Assembly: GCA_963575645.1 (NCBI GenBank)
Contig: OY754470.1
Location: 25,092,501 to 25,156,500, forward strand
Direction: 5' to 3'
Length of the DNA stretch: 64,000 nucleotides
Source: Xanthostigma xanthostigma
Lineage: Eukaryota; Arthropoda; Insecta; Raphidioptera; Raphidiidae
The notes under the pieces were generated by a model. The model had not been told where the DNA came from and made no database searches. It saw only the letters and a list, made by a program, of their open reading frames with translations. The translations under genes and the position numbers were made by a program. Every line of letters begins with the position of its first letter. Positions within the stretch are counted from its first letter, which is position 1. Shown piece by piece: positions 24,680 through 36,216 of this stretch.

Positions 24680-25170
24680 GGCTCTGGTCTAGTATCTGGC
24701 TGCACGATTTGACGGGTGGAAAGGTGTGTAGAGGATAGAAAAGGGTTGTAGAAGCATCCTCTTAAATTGTGGAGGTGCGGAAATGTCTATATTTTGCAAA
24801 ATAAATAAATAAACTTTTCAACGTAACGATGTAATAGGTAGGCCTAATGTCACATATTGTGGTTATGTGCACAGTGAATATGAATGTGTTCCAAAACAAC
24901 ACCAACGATTTTTGACAACTTAAATGTAACCTTAGATATTGTATAAAGGGGTATACGAATTGTCTCGCAGTGAAACGGGAAGGGGCAAATGTGGAGTTTT
25001 TAAAAAAACAATTCCGGGGTGAACGATAAACGGGTATGCGAATTGTAATTCCGGGGTGAATAGAGATTTCCACACCTCCACAATTTAAGGGGATGCTTCT
25101 ACAACCCTTTTCTATCCTCTACACCCCTTTCCATCCCTCAAATCGTGCAGCCAGATACTAGACCGCAACC
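24680..25170. mobile_element. TIR element with one unit of the 84-bp satellite (MULE-like)
   Basis: The 8-bp duplication AAATTGTA is at 24672-24679 and 25171-25178. Inverted termini of about 95 bp include GGTCTAGTATCTGGCTGCAC and AGAGGATAGAAAAGGGTTGT. Inside, 24950-25060 holds about one inverted unit of the 84-bp repeat found in tandem at 45974-46617, with the same short irregular junction. Long TIRs with 8-9-bp duplications suggest a Mutator-like element; no transposase is present. Confidence 0.65.
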
Positions 25171-25178
25171 AAATTGTA

Positions 25179-27010
25179 TATAACGATTGTAGGCTGGACT
25201 TGTACATATAAACATTTAGATTTTAAACGATTTTTGAAGTACAATACAAATGACATTATATATCCTCCTTCTGGAGCAGTCGGGTAAATTAATGATATAA
25301 CAGGATGTCTTGACATTTTTTGTTCTGAACTATGGTACTACCCAACTTGGTCTGTGCATCAACGAATTAAAACGGGCACATGGAGCAAATAAAAAAATAT
25401 GCCAAAGATCAGAACACCCAGTCTTATGTTCGTTTTTGTTCAAAATCTATTTATTATTATTGATTTGATTTCTGTCTGTGATACATCCCTGTTTAATGAG
25501 TGACCTTTTCACGGCTAGGAGCCACGAGACGTATTAGTGTGAGTATGAGGATAAAGGAACCAATTGATCAATTTTTATTAAAGGATATATGAGATTTAAT
25601 AGTAGGTATACTGTGTACGTGATATCTTTCACTCCGCCCACTGCTTTTTACCACGAATAAACTAACTCCCTAACTACGACAGTCACCTAATTCGTTAATA
25701 ATGTAGTTTGTTCAAATAGTTCATGGATTAATTGTAAAATTCTCTGTCATTTTTAATAACTTATTTAAAAAAATGCTTGTTTTCGGAAATAAAAATGTTT
25801 AAAATACTCTTTCAATGACATACTTTATTCTGATTATTATATATTTTATGTACGCCGCTAACCGCACGTGTTTACCATTCACTCTCGTCTTGTAATGCTC
25901 CGTAAGAGTATAATAATTCAAGGTCAAACGAGAAAGGGTTGACGAATTAATCATAGTAATATGTTTTTAAATAAGCTGCCTTTCTTTAGAATCTTAGTGC
26001 GCCTTATTTCAAGGGATATTCAAGTTTAAAGTATACCCATCTAGTGAGCAAATTTCCGGATGATGATAAAACTGTAGAAGGAGATATTCCTGTGTCACAT
26101 TAAGAAATTTAATATTTTTTAGACATTTTGATACCAAAACAGATTTTTCCTATTTGCTCGGCTGTAGCCCCTAATCCGATGCCAAAAATTTGTTACATGG
26201 ATAGGTTACTTTAATCTGGCTTTATTCGCGTTAACTGCACAATAAAATGAAGCGTCTATTAAATACCGCTGGTATTAGCTAGTTATTTATAAATGAGTAA
26301 CAGTATTTGTTTTCATAGCTTTAATTAGCATTTATACTAGTAATAAATAAATAAACATTATTATGTGAATGAATTAATAAATATGAGTAATTGACCGTAC
26401 GTTTGTGGCCACATGTGTGCAAGCTGTGGGTTCTTTAAGTTGTGCATTGTACGGTTTTTACACACCAGAATATGTCGAGCACCCTGTGACGTTGAATCTT
26501 GTAAATTGTTGACAGACTTCCTCGGTCAACGACTGCACCAGATAAGAATATCAAGAGACACTTTTTACAAGAATAAATTATAATTTATAATGTCATTGCA
26601 CTTCTAAAGCCGGCGGCACACGAGGCAACGCGAAAGCAATTCAACAGCCATGCGCGATATCCTTTTCCTGTAAAGGAGTGGACACCCATCGACGGGGCGA
26701 TATGATAGTTATCTATCGGCGATATACTTGAGTGATCTTATAGCAACTCTGGCGACCTGCAAGGAAGCGCGATCTGACCAGTTTGTTAGTAATATCGCCT
26801 GTAAAAAATGGACGATACGATTTCACTCGTGCGAATAATTGTAGAGAATCTTTATAAATAGAAAATTACGGTTGCTAACAAATTTATATTTTTAGCAGAG
26901 CTGGTCGGTCGGGCAAAAGTAAACACATGCATATTTACTTAAATTCAAATTCATCCAAAAAGTGATGAATCCAAAATGCGTTTACTTGCATCTTCTCTTT
27001 GAAATCCACG
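25179..27010. other. No gene seen
   Basis: AT-rich sequence. At 26608-26650 CACACGAGGC resembles the ends of the PIF-like family found at 55176-55639, but no partner end was found. Confidence 0.35.
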
Positions 27011-27094
27011 AGCTGTCAACGAAAGGAAATCCCCCAACTCGATATAATTTAATTTTTTGAACAAGCTATTCTCATTTTTAGCTAATTCAAAAAA

Positions 27095-27778
27095 TCTGTA
27101 CCTACTATTATATAAAGCTGAAGAGTTTGTTTCTTTGTTTGTTGATTATTGTTGGATAGCCCATTTATCGAGGAAGGCTATAGACTATATAATATCATTC
27201 TACGACCAATAGAAGCAGAGCATCAATGAAAAATGTTGCAAAATGTACTTCAAAATTAGCGTCTATTCAATATTAACGTCGTACATTCACAAACCCGGCT
27301 AGCTCAGTCAGTAGAGCACGCGACTCTTAATATCAGGGTCGTGGGCTCGAGCCCCACGTTAGGCGAATATATTTTTATTTTTTTTTTATTTTCTACATTA
27401 CTTTCTTACATTTAAAGTTTTAATTTTATTTACGATTAATTAAAATTAAATACCTAAATCTTATTAATAGCTCATTAGAAGACTGTTACAACTATAGGTA
27501 CCTATATAAAATTAATTTTCCTACAGTGTTTTCAATTAAATTTTTATTATATTTTATTAAGTCCAGTAATTAATGATTTAAAAGAAATTTATTATCTATA
27601 CTTATAAGAAGTATAAATACTGCTTTTTATCGACAAAAACTTTTGAACGGTAACTCCGATCATCATGAAATTTGGACACAACATTCATCTCGGTAAACTA
27701 AGATGAATGTACGTACTCATGTCCCTCCCTTCCCCATTCGTTCTTTTGCACTCATGTGAAACCGGGCGGGACCGCTAG
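27095..27778 (+). mobile_element. Helitron family A, copy 2
   Basis: It starts TCTGTACCTACTATTATATA after an A and ends CGGGCGGGACCGCTAG before a T. It is 684 bp. It contains the tRNA-Lys-like passenger at 27293-27365 and no protein-coding sequence. Confidence 0.75.
27293..27365 (+). repeat. tRNA-Lys(CTT)-like passenger in Helitron A copy 2
   Basis: ACCCGGCTAGCTCAGTCAGT, then GACTCTTAATATC with anticodon CTT, then GGGCTCGAGCCCC. The cloverleaf arms are largely preserved, the best of the four passengers. A G-to-A at the first base and the T-arm changes argue against a functional gene. No intron and no CCA are present. Confidence 0.65.
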
Positions 27779-27832
27779 TCAAATTATATATCGAGTTGAA
27801 GGACTTTCTATCGCTGTTGAACAAAATCGTTA

Positions 27833-28510
27833 ACCACTTTAAAACAAAATTAAAATTATAGTTCCAAAAAATAAATTTGAAGTGAGACTTCTATAGACGC
27901 GATAGAGCAAACTGACTTGGATCAGACGAAAAGCGAAACACTGCCCCTTTACCGACTTCAATCGGCAGTTGAAAAGAAATAGTGGGAGAATAGTTTCTAC
28001 TCTCTCGTTCATGCGCACTCTACACGCATGCGTAATTCGTACTATGTGTGCACACTTTCTCTATAGCCGCGGTAAAAAATTCCACATAATCATTTCTTAA
28101 TTTTGAAATAATAAAATCGTCAACTAATTCTCTAACCTAAGAAGTTTTATTTGTAAGGCACGAGAGTCGCACGCAAGATTTTTTCCTTATAAACGTGTAT
28201 TGTAGCGTGCTGTTTCGAACCATATATTTTATAATCATATATTATGTTGAATGTTGATCGATGTGGCATCAATTATGTCGGTAGGTACCTTTAATAATAT
28301 AAAATCCTTTTACATCGTTCTACAACAACACCTTTCTTTCGGCCTGTCTAAGTTCAGCTCTTTGTTTGACTTTTATTGATGATATCGTATAATGGCCTCG
28401 TGGGGGTGTTTCCTACAACCGCTTATTAAGTTACTATATTACATACATTATATTAAGAGCGTTGTCCAGGTTATGTATATCAGTACCTCAAGCTAAACTG
28501 TGTTAACTCC
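27833..28510. other. No gene seen
   Basis: AT-rich sequence without supported features. Confidence 0.4.
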
Positions 28511-28575
28511 AAATCTTTGATTAACGTCTGATTACTCTTCAATAAATAAAATTATCGACTAATTTTTCAGACAAT
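28511..28575 (-). repeat. Module of the hammerhead-like repeat family
   Basis: AAATCTTTGATTAACGTCTG through CAATTAATAAAATTATCGA-like sequence to TTTTTCAGACAAT matches 42487-42560 and, inverted, 48610-48684. Confidence 0.6.
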
Positions 28576-28794
28576 CGAAGAATCTCGTTAGAGATTCTTT
28601 TCTGTGCTAAATGCCGACGTATCTCTAACGTATTCTTATACATTGATTTTGCCTAGCTCCCATATAACGCCGTGTATATGAGACCAGTTTCCAAGTTTTA
28701 TAGTTCTGTGACCACGTGACTTTCATAGGACCGATTTTTCGTATCACCCATATATACTTCTGTACCACAATAACAGCGTATAGTTCGTGTGTGC

Positions 28795-28872
28795 CCGTGG
28801 ACTAACGGTTACGACGTTAGACTTGTAATAACACTAATAACAGGGTCTCGGGTTCGATTCCCGCTGGCATCA
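28795..28872 (+). repeat. tRNA-like sequence, Thr-like (SINE head or pseudogene)
   Basis: GCCCGTGGACTAACGGTTAC has an A-box-like part, the loop CTTGTAA would read TGT (Thr), and the B box is GGTTCGATTCC. The acceptor stem pairs only partly. A long AT-rich tract follows, as after a SINE head. Confidence 0.5.
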
Positions 28873-29439
28873 TTGGAAAATTTTATTTTTCTACTCCATT
28901 TTATTTCCACTTGATATTTATAATATATAATCATATTTTTTATTTTTATTTTTTTTTATTTTAAATTATTTTTTATATTTTTAAATGTTTTTTTTATTTT
29001 TAATTTATTTTCTCAATTTTTTTCTCATATACATATTTTTATTTCTTTTTTAATTTTTAATTTTTTTTTCTTGTTTTTTGAAAAATACACTTTCGTCAAA
29101 TTTTTTATTAAAAAATAACAAAATATATGATTGAAGTTAGATTTAAATAATTTAATTTATTAAAAAACATATTCATCATAAAAAGTGCAACAAAAATTAA
29201 AAAGAGGAAAGTTTTCAAAGTGAAACTTCTTTTTTAATGCAAAATAAGTATTTTACAAATGATATGAAAAAATTTTTGTATTTTTAATGGTTGGCCTTGT
29301 TCATTGATTTTTTTTCATGCCTTCAAAATTGGCCTTCATGGAATCTGTGGCCTCTTAATTCTAAAAATGCACATATGTTTATTTTTTGGAGAAAAAATAA
29401 AAATAATGTCTCACACTTTGGAAAAAGACGTGAAATCTT
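28873..29439. other. AT-rich tract, no gene
   Basis: The stretch 28880-29110 is mostly T and A homopolymer runs. No coding signal. Confidence 0.5.
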
Positions 29440-29988
29440 AAAAAAAAAAACTTCGGAGAAGTAGAAACTTCGTTCTGTGCTAAATTCAAAAACTTTAGGC
29501 GACTGAATCTCAGAATTATAACTTAAAAAAAAAGAATTTCGAGGCAGACAAGAAATTGAAATCAAGCTCGAAATTCTGTGCCTAAGACGTCGAAAAAAAA
29601 AAGAATTTTGAGGCAGACAAGGAATTGAAATCCAACTTCGAAATTCTGTGCTTATAAAAGCTACAAGAGCAACAGCAAAAAAAAGTGCACAGACGGCGTT
29701 TTTTTAGTGGTAACTAAAGGAGTTATGCGAACACCGTCTTTGCATTTTTTTGCTGTTGCTCTTGTAGCTTTTATAAGCACAGAATTTCGAAGTTGGATTT
29801 CAATTCCTTGTCTGCCTCAAAATTCTTTTTTTTTTCGACGTCTTAGGCACAGAATTTCGAGCTTGATTTCAATTTCTTGTCTGCCTCGAAATTCTTTTTT
29901 TTTAAGTTATAATTCTGAGATTCAGTCGCCTAAAGTTTTTGAATTTAGCACAGAACGAAGTTTCTACTTCTCCGAAGTTTTTTTTTTT
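29440..29988. mobile_element. Long near-perfect fold-back with internal direct repeats
   Basis: Arms of about 260 bp (29440-29700 and 29728-29988) are almost identical inverted copies around a loop of about 30 bases. Each arm also holds two direct copies of a unit with GAGGCAGACAAG and AATTGAAATC. Open frames on both strands (29323-29565 and 29707-30012) are by-products of the symmetry. Confidence 0.8.
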
Positions 29989-30170
29989 AATATATTACAC
30001 AAAAATATTTAATTATAATTCAAAATAACTTCTTGTATGAACGAAAGTCAGCTCTGACGCGCAAAGCGATAATAGAGCACATATCGCTAGTGAAGCGGTA
30101 TGTGCATCACATATATATATATCAATATTTGGATATATATAAGTATTTTGATTTATAATTAAATGTTTTT

Positions 30171-30204
30171 GTCTGAAAAATTGGTCGATAATTTTATTTA
30201 TTGT
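30171..30204 (+). repeat. Module of the hammerhead-like repeat family
   Basis: GTCTGAAAAATTGGTCGATA followed by ATTTTATTTATTG matches 48630-48654. The rest of the family is not visible here. Confidence 0.5.
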
Positions 30205-30780
30205 ATAACTCCATTAAAAAAACGTATTATTTGAACATCACGTGGCAAACAGTATTAAGCCAAACTAAGCTAGTAGAGTAAAGTAAAGTAGTATAAAAAA
30301 TCAAAAATATATTACACGATGTATTTATAATTTTAATAGGATACGCGTTAATTTTAAACATTTACGATAAAAACAATTATTGTCCTCATCGGCCAGAATT
30401 TTTTTGAACAGCACTACGGGTTTACATTTTTAATATATTATTTTTTAATAATAAAGAGGAAATTCCGATTTAAACTACTTTTTAAAACTCGAATACCCTT
30501 TTATTTCATAGAGAAAGAGTTTTCGAAAACACTTTTAGGTCAAAGGTTGCAGGGAATCAAGGGAGAAGAACTTTGGTGTAGTTTTTTATTTTTAATTTGA
30601 AGGAGGCGCCTCCGAGATATCAAGGTCACTGCCACTTTTTTAAATAGGAACCTATATTTTTTATTTCGAATAATTGTTCTTTGGGTCAAAGAAAATAACT
30701 TTTGTACCAAACATTTCTCGATTTGATGCAATTCTAAACCGCCGTTTTGTTCTCAATTCATCCAGCGACGAAACAAGCTT
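30205..30780. other. No gene seen
   Basis: AT-rich sequence with no supported features. Confidence 0.4.
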
Positions 30781-30788
30781 TGTATACA

Positions 30789-31197
30789 GCGGCCTGTAGT
30801 ACGCTGCACACGAGGCTGGTTTTGCTGCTAGGTTTCAAGCGTGCTGTGGCGCTGACTTGTGTGGTTGCTTTTATGTTTTCGCTTCACACGATGCTTGTTT
30901 TGAAATTAGTTTTGTAGATGGATTTGGTGTGGCAGTTCGAATGTTAACAAAAGTGAACGTTTATTGTCTCTGAACAGAACACAGACTACGCCATGTTTGT
31001 TGGCGTTTGCTCTATATCGCCCACGTGACAAGATACTGTTTCTTGTTTGGCTCTTGCTTGAGACAAGCAAAGAAACAAGCACGAAAAATAGCCCCAGTTT
31101 TAATATTGAAATCCAGCTTGTGACCACGCACTGGAGTCCGCCAGCGCAAGGCCCAGCAACGAGTCCAGTGGCAAAAGCAACCTCCTGTGGAGCGACC
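30789..31197. mobile_element. PIF/Harbinger-like MITE, diverged copy
   Basis: GCTGCACACGAGGCTGGTTT near the left end and GTGACAAGATACTGTTTCTT inside match the family copies at 51540 and 55176. The right end near CTGTGGAGCGACC is weak. Open frames here are not supported as genes. Confidence 0.45.
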
Positions 31198-31213
31198 TTT
31201 AGTGTATGTAATA

Positions 31214-31951
31214 CAGTAGAACCTCGATAAGTTAAAGTTTAAGGGACGCGTTGAAAAATTTAAGTTATCGAGTTTTTTACTTATCGAGAGTTGAAGTTAG
31301 AGAGGATTTGGAAGTTCAATTTTTAACTTAATGTTAGTGTGTTCAATTTTCGCTTCATTTTATTACTCGTTAATTAATATTTCGTACGCACAACAATACG
31401 TAAAGCAATTTAGTGAAAGACTGAAGTGAAAATTAAAAAAACTCGGGTCGCAGTGCGAAACCCTGCCGACAATATAGTGTATTTGCTTTTATAAGCAGTG
31501 TGGCTCTATTGTATGAACTTAACTTTGTTTTTGGACAAAATAAAAAAAATTACCCCCTAATACACCCCTTAAAACAACATTTTTTTACTTAATTTCAATA
31601 CTACATACCAATTCAACATCTGTACCAAATTATATACACCCTTCAGTATGTAAATCCATATCAGTAAACTTGCGTTTTCATAAAATTTGTAAGTCCGGTC
31701 CTGTCGGGCCGATTTTATTTAAATTTTAGCAGCACATTTCAATAATTACTAAAGGGTTAAATTTCAAAGTTGAAGTGATTCTGAGAATTTTTTCCGTATT
31801 TTTAGGCCCAAAAACATTTTTCAACCCCTAAATACCCCCCTTAAAATGGCCCGATCGGGCCCATTTTAAATAGGCTTCTTGCGATGATGGATTCCAACAT
31901 GTGGACCAAATTTCATTTAAATCGATTAAGTCTGTCGAGAGTTATCGTGGT

Positions 31952-31989
<38 letters not shown>

Positions 31990-32344
31990 TATATAAACAT
32001 TTCCAAAAATGGTGCCAAACTTCTTAGAAACTTATGAAACGTCGAGAAATTTTGGTCCGACCCCTAGGTCCCGCCATCCGACCGACGCCAATAGTGTAAG
32101 TGCCTTATGGCAAATACACTAATAAGTTCTTGTCAAAACCTTTTGTTTTTATACTTATTCACGATGACTCACTGATCTGGAGGTCACCAAAATGTTATTT
32201 AAGTTATCGAGGGCCAACGCTCAAAATATTTGTTTAAGTTACCGAGGTTTTGTGCTTTAAGTAATGGAGGTTTTAGGCTTTGGGGGGAAGGGAATTGAAA
32301 AATGTTTAAGTTGCAGAGGTTTTTAACTTATCGAGGTTCTACTG
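31214..32344. mobile_element. Tigger/pogo-like element, 1.1 kb
   Basis: TA duplications lie at 31212-31213 and 32345-32346. The left end is CAGTAGAACCTCGATAAGTT and the right end its inverse. Subterminal 'AAGTTATCGAG' words recur, which are plausible transposase-binding sites. No transposase frame remains. Confidence 0.75.
31956..31996. repeat. (AT)n microsatellite
   Basis: About 40 bases of alternating A and T, with one interruption at 31984. Confidence 0.9.
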
Positions 32345-32346
32345 TA

Positions 32347-32668
32347 CTAGCGGCCCGTCTCGATTTCACCCGGGTGCAAAACTGTTCTGGAAATATATTA
32401 TAGTGGCCTTCCCAACTACACAGCAGAACTATCTAAGTACATTGTTTTGATATGTATCTCTAAGATTTGGCCAACGTACGAAAACAGTTTTTTTTTGACA
32501 AAACACCGTCATAGTTCAGCCATTTTGTACAAATTATATACTACAGAAACCTTCCTCGTTTAATCACTCTTTCTATTAGTGAAAACCGTATGAAAATTTG
32601 TTCGGAAGTTTTTGAGTTTATCGCGTTCAGATAGACGCGACTGGGGGATTTTGTTTTATATACCTATA
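32347..32668 (-). mobile_element. Helitron-like family C, 5' end incomplete
   Basis: On the minus strand it ends CACCCGGGTGAAATCGAGAC, then GGGCCGCTAG before T. At its start it abuts the CTAG of the next Helitron (32669) and lacks a clear TC start. Confidence 0.5.
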
Positions 32669-32885
32669 CTAGCGGTCTTTTTCCGGCTTCCCCCGAATTT
32701 GTAGCTTGTCGCCGTTTTTTCGTCGACTTGCGTTGCAAAATTGGTCTCCACGAAAAGCGCTTTTTTTTAAACGCGATAATATTATATATAGCCTGTAACA
32801 ATTCTTAAGGTCTATTCTAAATATTGGTGCGAAACAAATTTTGAAATCGGATGAATAGTTTCGGAGATTGCCTCCTATCGACTAC
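32669..32885 (-). mobile_element. Helitron family B, 5'-truncated copy
   Basis: Minus-strand features are GGAGGCAATCTCCGAAACTA, GCGCTTTTCGTGGAGACCAA and a CTAG end at 32669-32672. These match the complete copy at 41496-41742. Confidence 0.65.
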
Positions 32886-32924
32886 ATTATAACAATCGCA
32901 CTTTCTGTTTTCACTGGGTTAAAT

Positions 32925-33285
32925 ATATAAAAATTTACCATTATATTGCCATCTTGCAACCCTATATTTCGCATCTGTGGATGAAAGTAAAAATACTAAT
33001 ATCGCTATTAAAAAATTGGGGTTGGTGATAGACCGGTGAAAATTTAGGGTTATAAGTATTTTTTAATTGCAAATCATAAAAAAAAAATGTTCAAAACCTA
33101 AAAAAAAAATTCTGGAGAGGGCCACCCTTATCAGCTAGGGGTATAAAAAATAGCCTACGGCCTATTCTCAGATCTACCAAGTATACACAAAAAATTTCAT
33201 AAAAATCGGTCAAGCCGTTTCGGAGGAGTTCGATAACAAACACTGTGACACGAGATTTATATTATATATACTCGTATATAGATAT
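32925..33285. repeat. Retroelement or Helitron 3'-end-like repeat
   Basis: TTTCATAAAAATCGGTCAAG, then CCGTTTCGGAGGAGTTCG and GTGACACGAGATTTATATTA. This is a very common insect dispersed sequence by my recollection; its class is uncertain. Confidence 0.35.
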
Positions 33286-33724
33286 AGATATTGTATGCGA
33301 ATATGATGTGTAGTTTTCCATTGACTCGTTGTAAATGTATGACCTTTTGTCCTTTTGCCGTGTACTTTCGCCAATACTTGCGTCAGGTCAAACATTAGGT
33401 AGGCACTTTTCATAGGTCATTACCGATTTCGTTAGCCGACTTGCGACAACTTTCCGCAGTAATTACGTCCTTGACCGTCGACACTCAGTTGTTACTTGAT
33501 ACGATCACTCAAAGTCGCTGCACGAAACTTTTTCTTTCACCCTACATCTTGTTTTTTACCGACAGGTTTATTATTACGATTATTATGTGTGCATGCACAG
33601 AAATAAGACTCATTAAAAGTTTTCTTTTGTGAAATTTTATTCTGAAATATTAAGTCTATGCTATGTTTGGTGCTGTTGAAGTGATCCACCAGTGATTTAT
33701 AAACCTTCAGGAGTTTTAAGTTAT
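33286..33724. other. No gene seen
   Basis: Short open frames on both strands, without motifs. Confidence 0.35.
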
Positions 33725-34313
33725 GGACTATTTGATTAATCAGGGCATTATGTGTAATGCCCGGGCAATATGAATAATGACAAGTAAAATCGGGCCATGT
33801 AATAAATAATCATTAAAACTTCATTATTTATCACAGTGCCCGGTCATTATGAATATTGCTATGTGATTGTTGGGCAATTTGATAATTTAAGTACATTTGG
33901 CAATACGTGGGGAGCAGGGACAAATATGTGATACGCACTAGCCAATCAGAGCACGCAACTCATCCTCTGCTCACTGCAGAGCGTATTTTACAATATTTTT
34001 TCGTTTTGAGGTTCCCCGAATCCAAAAAACATATTTTTAATTTAAGACTGATTATCTTTAAAAAAAACTAATATTCGTTTTATATTTTGAATTTGTTACT
34101 AAGTTCTATTCGTACCTTCCTACCATAATTATTTTATAATAATAATGTATGTCAACATTAAAATAATTTAATAAAAATATCTTTTTATTATTCTGCCCAA
34201 TAGGTGAAGGGCATTATTTAAATGCCTGGTCAATTTAATTATTTGAAAAGTTTTTATCACACTGCCCTCTCAAATTGGGCACTATGAATAATGCCCTATT
34301 TATCATTTGGTCC
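33725..34313. mobile_element. TIR element of unknown superfamily
   Basis: The left end is GGACTATTTGATTAATCAGG. Read inward, the right end is GGACCAAATGATAAATAGGG. Both continue into GGCATTAT...TGCCC, and 'GGGCA/TGCCC' words recur inside. The match covers about 40-60 bp with mismatches. No clear duplication and no coding sequence. Confidence 0.55.
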
Positions 34314-35149
34314 ACAACATATACAGTGTGCCGCATTTAAGAGTCAGTATTTGAAGGAATTCAGATTTGAATGTTTGCACAGTCATACATGTTAATGAGT
34401 CTTATTTTTTAAGACGCTCAACTGAAATCTGAACTTTAAACTCAGCCTACCGCATGAATTCATAAACAGGCGGTCAATTTTTGATATTTAGCGTCGCATT
34501 AGAGATTTCGAAAAAAAATATTGGAATCAGTTATTCAGAATACCTATTATTCGAACATCTTATACCGAGTTTTATGACAAATTTCGCATTTTTTATTATT
34601 TTTTATTTTTTCATTAATTTTGGTTTATATCGACGCAAAATTATTACAAGTTTATTTTTCAGTCTGATAATTATTAGTATGCCATAGAAAGTAATAATTT
34701 TATGTATAGACCAAAATAATGAAATAAATAAATAGTTTATATATAGGAGTAATTATGAAAAAGCGATAATTCTATCAGTTTTTCGGTTTCACAAAAATAA
34801 CCCTTCGTATTTTTGGAATAAAATGTAGTCTAGATCACTCCTGGCGTAGCCCTTTGCCTGTCTGTGAAGTGCCATTACAATCAGATCAGCCGTTTCGAAG
34901 GTTAGTCCGGACGCAGACAGACAGACAAAAATCTTGAAAACTGTCGTTTAAGCTCTGATAGCATGCAAATAACCGGGTAAGCTCAAAGAGTGACAGTTAT
35001 TTCGTTATTACAGACAGAGACATGTCAATTTTATTTATACTTTAGATTTTTTACTTTGATATATTTTGGCCATCCCCACGTAACATAGCATGAGTACTTA
35101 GTTATTTTGCGATACTTAGATGATGACAATGTGTGTTTTGTTGTTTCAG
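34314..35149. other. Intron or upstream sequence; no other gene seen
   Basis: AT-rich. A fragment around 34880-34925 (CAGCCGTTTCGAAGGTTAGT then GACAGACAGACAAAAA) is a common insect repeat type. The tract before 35150 is T-rich, as expected upstream of a splice acceptor. Confidence 0.4.
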
Positions 35150-35358
35150 GTCAGGGGAGGTGCCCGTGGAAGCGGTATCGGTGTCGGCAGCCGGAGCCGG
35201 AGGCGGCAAGCTGCGCTGCCCCGCGCCCATTTCGCGCCTCCGCGTAGAGAAGATCGAAGGCGGCCTGATGGTCGCCGGGGTCGTTGTGGCAGCCAACTGC
35301 CAAATTATCCTACCGATATTCGGCTTCCTGTTTCTCCTTGTCGGATGTGTACTCACAG
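35150..35358 (+). CDS. Exon of two-pass membrane protein gene (first exon seen; TM1)
   Basis: The acceptor TTGTTTCAG ends at 35149 and the donor G|GTAATG begins at 35359. The exon enters in mid-codon (one base) and leaves after one base. It encodes about 70 residues: a Gly/Ala-rich start with CPAPISRLRVEKIEGG (residues 23-38), then a long hydrophobic stretch (39-70) ending IFGFLFLLVGCVLT. Base composition is far richer in GC than the flanks, as in the other four exons. IFGFLFL followed by a Gly in the membrane segment recalls vertebrate TMEM171; TMEM200 proteins have a similar two-helix layout. The upstream exon carrying the start codon was not found. Confidence 0.85.
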
Positions 35359-36216
35359 GTAATGTCTATCTCTTTTTTTAGGAAATCCAAATTAAAGTTT
35401 TTTTTTCACGTTCCGCAGTATTAAATATTATAATTTGTAAGACAACTAAACTTGCGATCGTTTCATGTGAGCGTACGTAGAATAGTATCGTTTAGAGAAG
35501 ATAGTAGCGTCATCTTTGTTTCGGATCGGAAGAGTCTGTTTTCTGATAAGGGGTGAGGAGGGAGGGGGTTAATTGAATTATGAATCATATCCATAATGTA
35601 CGATGTTTTAATTATTAACTTTATCAAACACCATGATAGATGCTTATTTGTACTAATGTGCTGTCGATAAATGCAGCTCATAACCGATATAAATAACACG
35701 CTATATCTTGTGGGTCGGGAGTTGCACGGTGTACACCGGGGGTATCTGATGATGACTATTCATGTGCTGCTTCGCAGCGCAGAATAGCGCCTGGACGCAA
35801 GAAAGTCTGCCACACAGAACGCACTCGAGCTTTGTGATCTGCCAGTGACCGTACAACTTTAGCTTTGATTGTGAATCTGTTACACTATTTCATAACAATA
35901 AATATGGAAAATATAATTCCTCATAAAATTATGACGTACCTAAGATTTTCGTTGTTCTGCAGCGCTCATAGAGGTACCGCCATTGGGTGGTATTATGAAT
36001 ACGGCCATTATTAGTTATTCGTCGGTAGTCGCGAACATTGGTTGATAACGCCATGCTTGCCTTTGAAATTACAATTGACGGTGCTATTGATCGCTTTTCC
36101 TACTCTTCTTGTTTATACGCGGAATCCCCACCATACTCCATTGCAGTTCATACCCCGTTGCATCTGTACGTCATTTCTCATAAAATTTATTTCATGTAAA
36201 AAATGTAGCGTGAGTA
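35359..36216. other. Intron sequence, first part
   Basis: Start of the 9664-bp intron 35359-45022. No element was recognised here. Confidence 0.5.

Larger units (their letters stand above)
27011..27832. repeat. Palindromic MITE, copy 2, split by Helitron A copy 2
   Basis: The left arm (27011-27094, with CCCCCAACTCGATATAATTT) and the right arm (27779-27832, ending CGCTGTTGAACAAAATCG) match the two halves of 18462-18626. The Helitron sits between them. Confidence 0.6.

Noticed and set aside
27293-27365. A possible functional tRNA-Lys gene
   Set aside because: It sits at the same internal place in a Helitron family as three other diverged copies, and has changes at the first base and in the T-arm.
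29707-30012. A 101-codon frame, and a matching minus-strand frame at 29323-29565
   Set aside because: Both come from the inverted arms of the fold-back at 29440-29988 and encode the same peptide.
35102-35362. Two more open frames over the exon 35150-35358 (one on each strand)
   Set aside because: They are shadows of the GC-rich exon. Only the frame that encodes the membrane segment joins correctly to the next exon.
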